Assembly (NCBI GenBank): GCA_018968815.1
Contig: JAGWZL010000012.1
Location: 1 to 51,994 of the forward strand
Source: Verrucomicrobiota bacterium
GTDB lineage: Bacteria; Chlamydiota; Chlamydiia; Chlamydiales; SM23-39
Length of the DNA: 51,994 bases
Direction of reading: 5' to 3'
How positions within the stretch are numbered: position 1 is the stretch's first letter; every line of letters starts with the position of its first letter. The translations under genes were made by a program, and so were the position numbers. Below are positions 51,859 through 51,994 of this stretch, piece by piece. The notes under the pieces are model-generated. The model saw only the letters and a list, made by a program, of their open reading frames with translations. It was not told the origin of the DNA and searched no databases.

Positions 51859-51994
51859 AAAGTTGGTTTTTGGCAAAGCCGGCGCCGCAGGTTTGGGGCA
51901 GCGAAGCGGCGCCGAAGCAGCTCAACTTGAATAAGTTGAGCGATGCAGGCGGCCCCAAAGATGCGGATGTCCGGCGCAGCCAAAAACCAACTTT
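51859..51994. repeat. 136-bp structured element with terminal inverted repeats (MITE-like)
   Basis: AAAGTTGGTTTTTGGC at 51859-51874 is the exact reverse complement of the last 16 bases of the window (51979-51994). Inside are two perfect hairpins: GGCGCCGC/GCGGCGCC (51881-51888, 51906-51913) and GCTCAACTT/AAGTTGAGC (51920-51928, 51933-51941). Partial copies lie at 7041-7125 and 23075-23120. No open reading frame of note is present, so movement would need a transposase from elsewhere. Confidence 0.85.

Overview
The window carries the genome of a chlamydia-like (environmental, amoeba-associated type) member of the phylum Chlamydiae. The evidence is gene content and order. It holds the chlamydial type III secretion (T3SS) locus in its characteristic order (chaperone, cdsD, cdsE, cdsF, cdsG, CT668-like, cdsN, cdsO, cdsP, cdsQ, pkn5, cdsC). 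It holds the order clpX-clpP-tig and SNF2-mreB-pckG. It holds kdsA / LptC-like / lptB in the order of Chlamydia trachomatis CT655-CT653. Gene content beyond Chlamydiaceae (heptosyltransferase-like gene, SulP transporter, S10 peptidases, alanine dehydrogenase, toxin-antitoxin pair) suggests a Parachlamydia/Waddlia/Simkania-type lineage, but I cannot name the genus from sequence alone.

Layout. 0.1-2.9 kb: two tandem S10 serine carboxypeptidase paralogues with signal peptides. 2.9-6.5 kb: lipopolysaccharide genes, kdsA, an LptC/LptA-like gene and lptB overlapping in an operon, with a convergent GT9 heptosyltransferase. 6.6-7.0 kb: ndk. 7.0-11.5 kb: an accessory island of candidate inclusion-membrane (Inc-like) and coiled-coil proteins, a NUDIX hydrolase, a low-complexity secreted-type protein with an 18-bp minisatellite, and a perfect 29-bp inverted repeat. 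11.6-17.9 kb: pckG, mreB and a SWIM/SNF2 helicase on the minus strand. 18.0-18.7 kb: another Inc-like gene. 18.8-19.7 kb: three copies of a GC-rich, self-complementary repeat, two of them forming a large inverted repeat. 19.76 kb: tRNA-Gly(GCC). 19.8-23.0 kb: tig, clpP, clpX. 23.2-39.2 kb: the T3SS locus, interrupted between cdsN and cdsO by two antisense Inc-like genes, and followed by a lipoprotein and a YidD-like gene. 39.2-42.4 kb: SulP transporter and der. 42.5-43.6 kb: a Panacea-type toxin-antitoxin module. 43.6-47.3 kb: a second SWIM/SNF2 helicase. 47.5-50.5 kb: three unknown coiled-coil type genes, each with its own similar promoter. 50.6-51.7 kb: alanine dehydrogenase. The right edge is a 136-bp structured repeat with terminal inverted repeats.

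How it fits together. The conserved backbone serves protein quality control (Tig, ClpP, ClpX), envelope building (KdsA, Lpt proteins, MreB) and energy/carbon metabolism (PckG, Ald, Ndk). The T3SS genes would build the sorting platform, needle, ATPase and secretin. The scattered bilobed-hydrophobic and coiled-coil proteins in the accessory islands look like its substrates, placed in or acting at the inclusion membrane. This last point is inference from shape and context. The most unusual observations are the triple GC-rich repeat, the antisense Inc-like pair inside the T3SS operon, the eight-module N-terminal expansion of the CdsC secretin, the effector-like paralogue cluster with matching promoters, and abrupt mid-gene switches in codon style.
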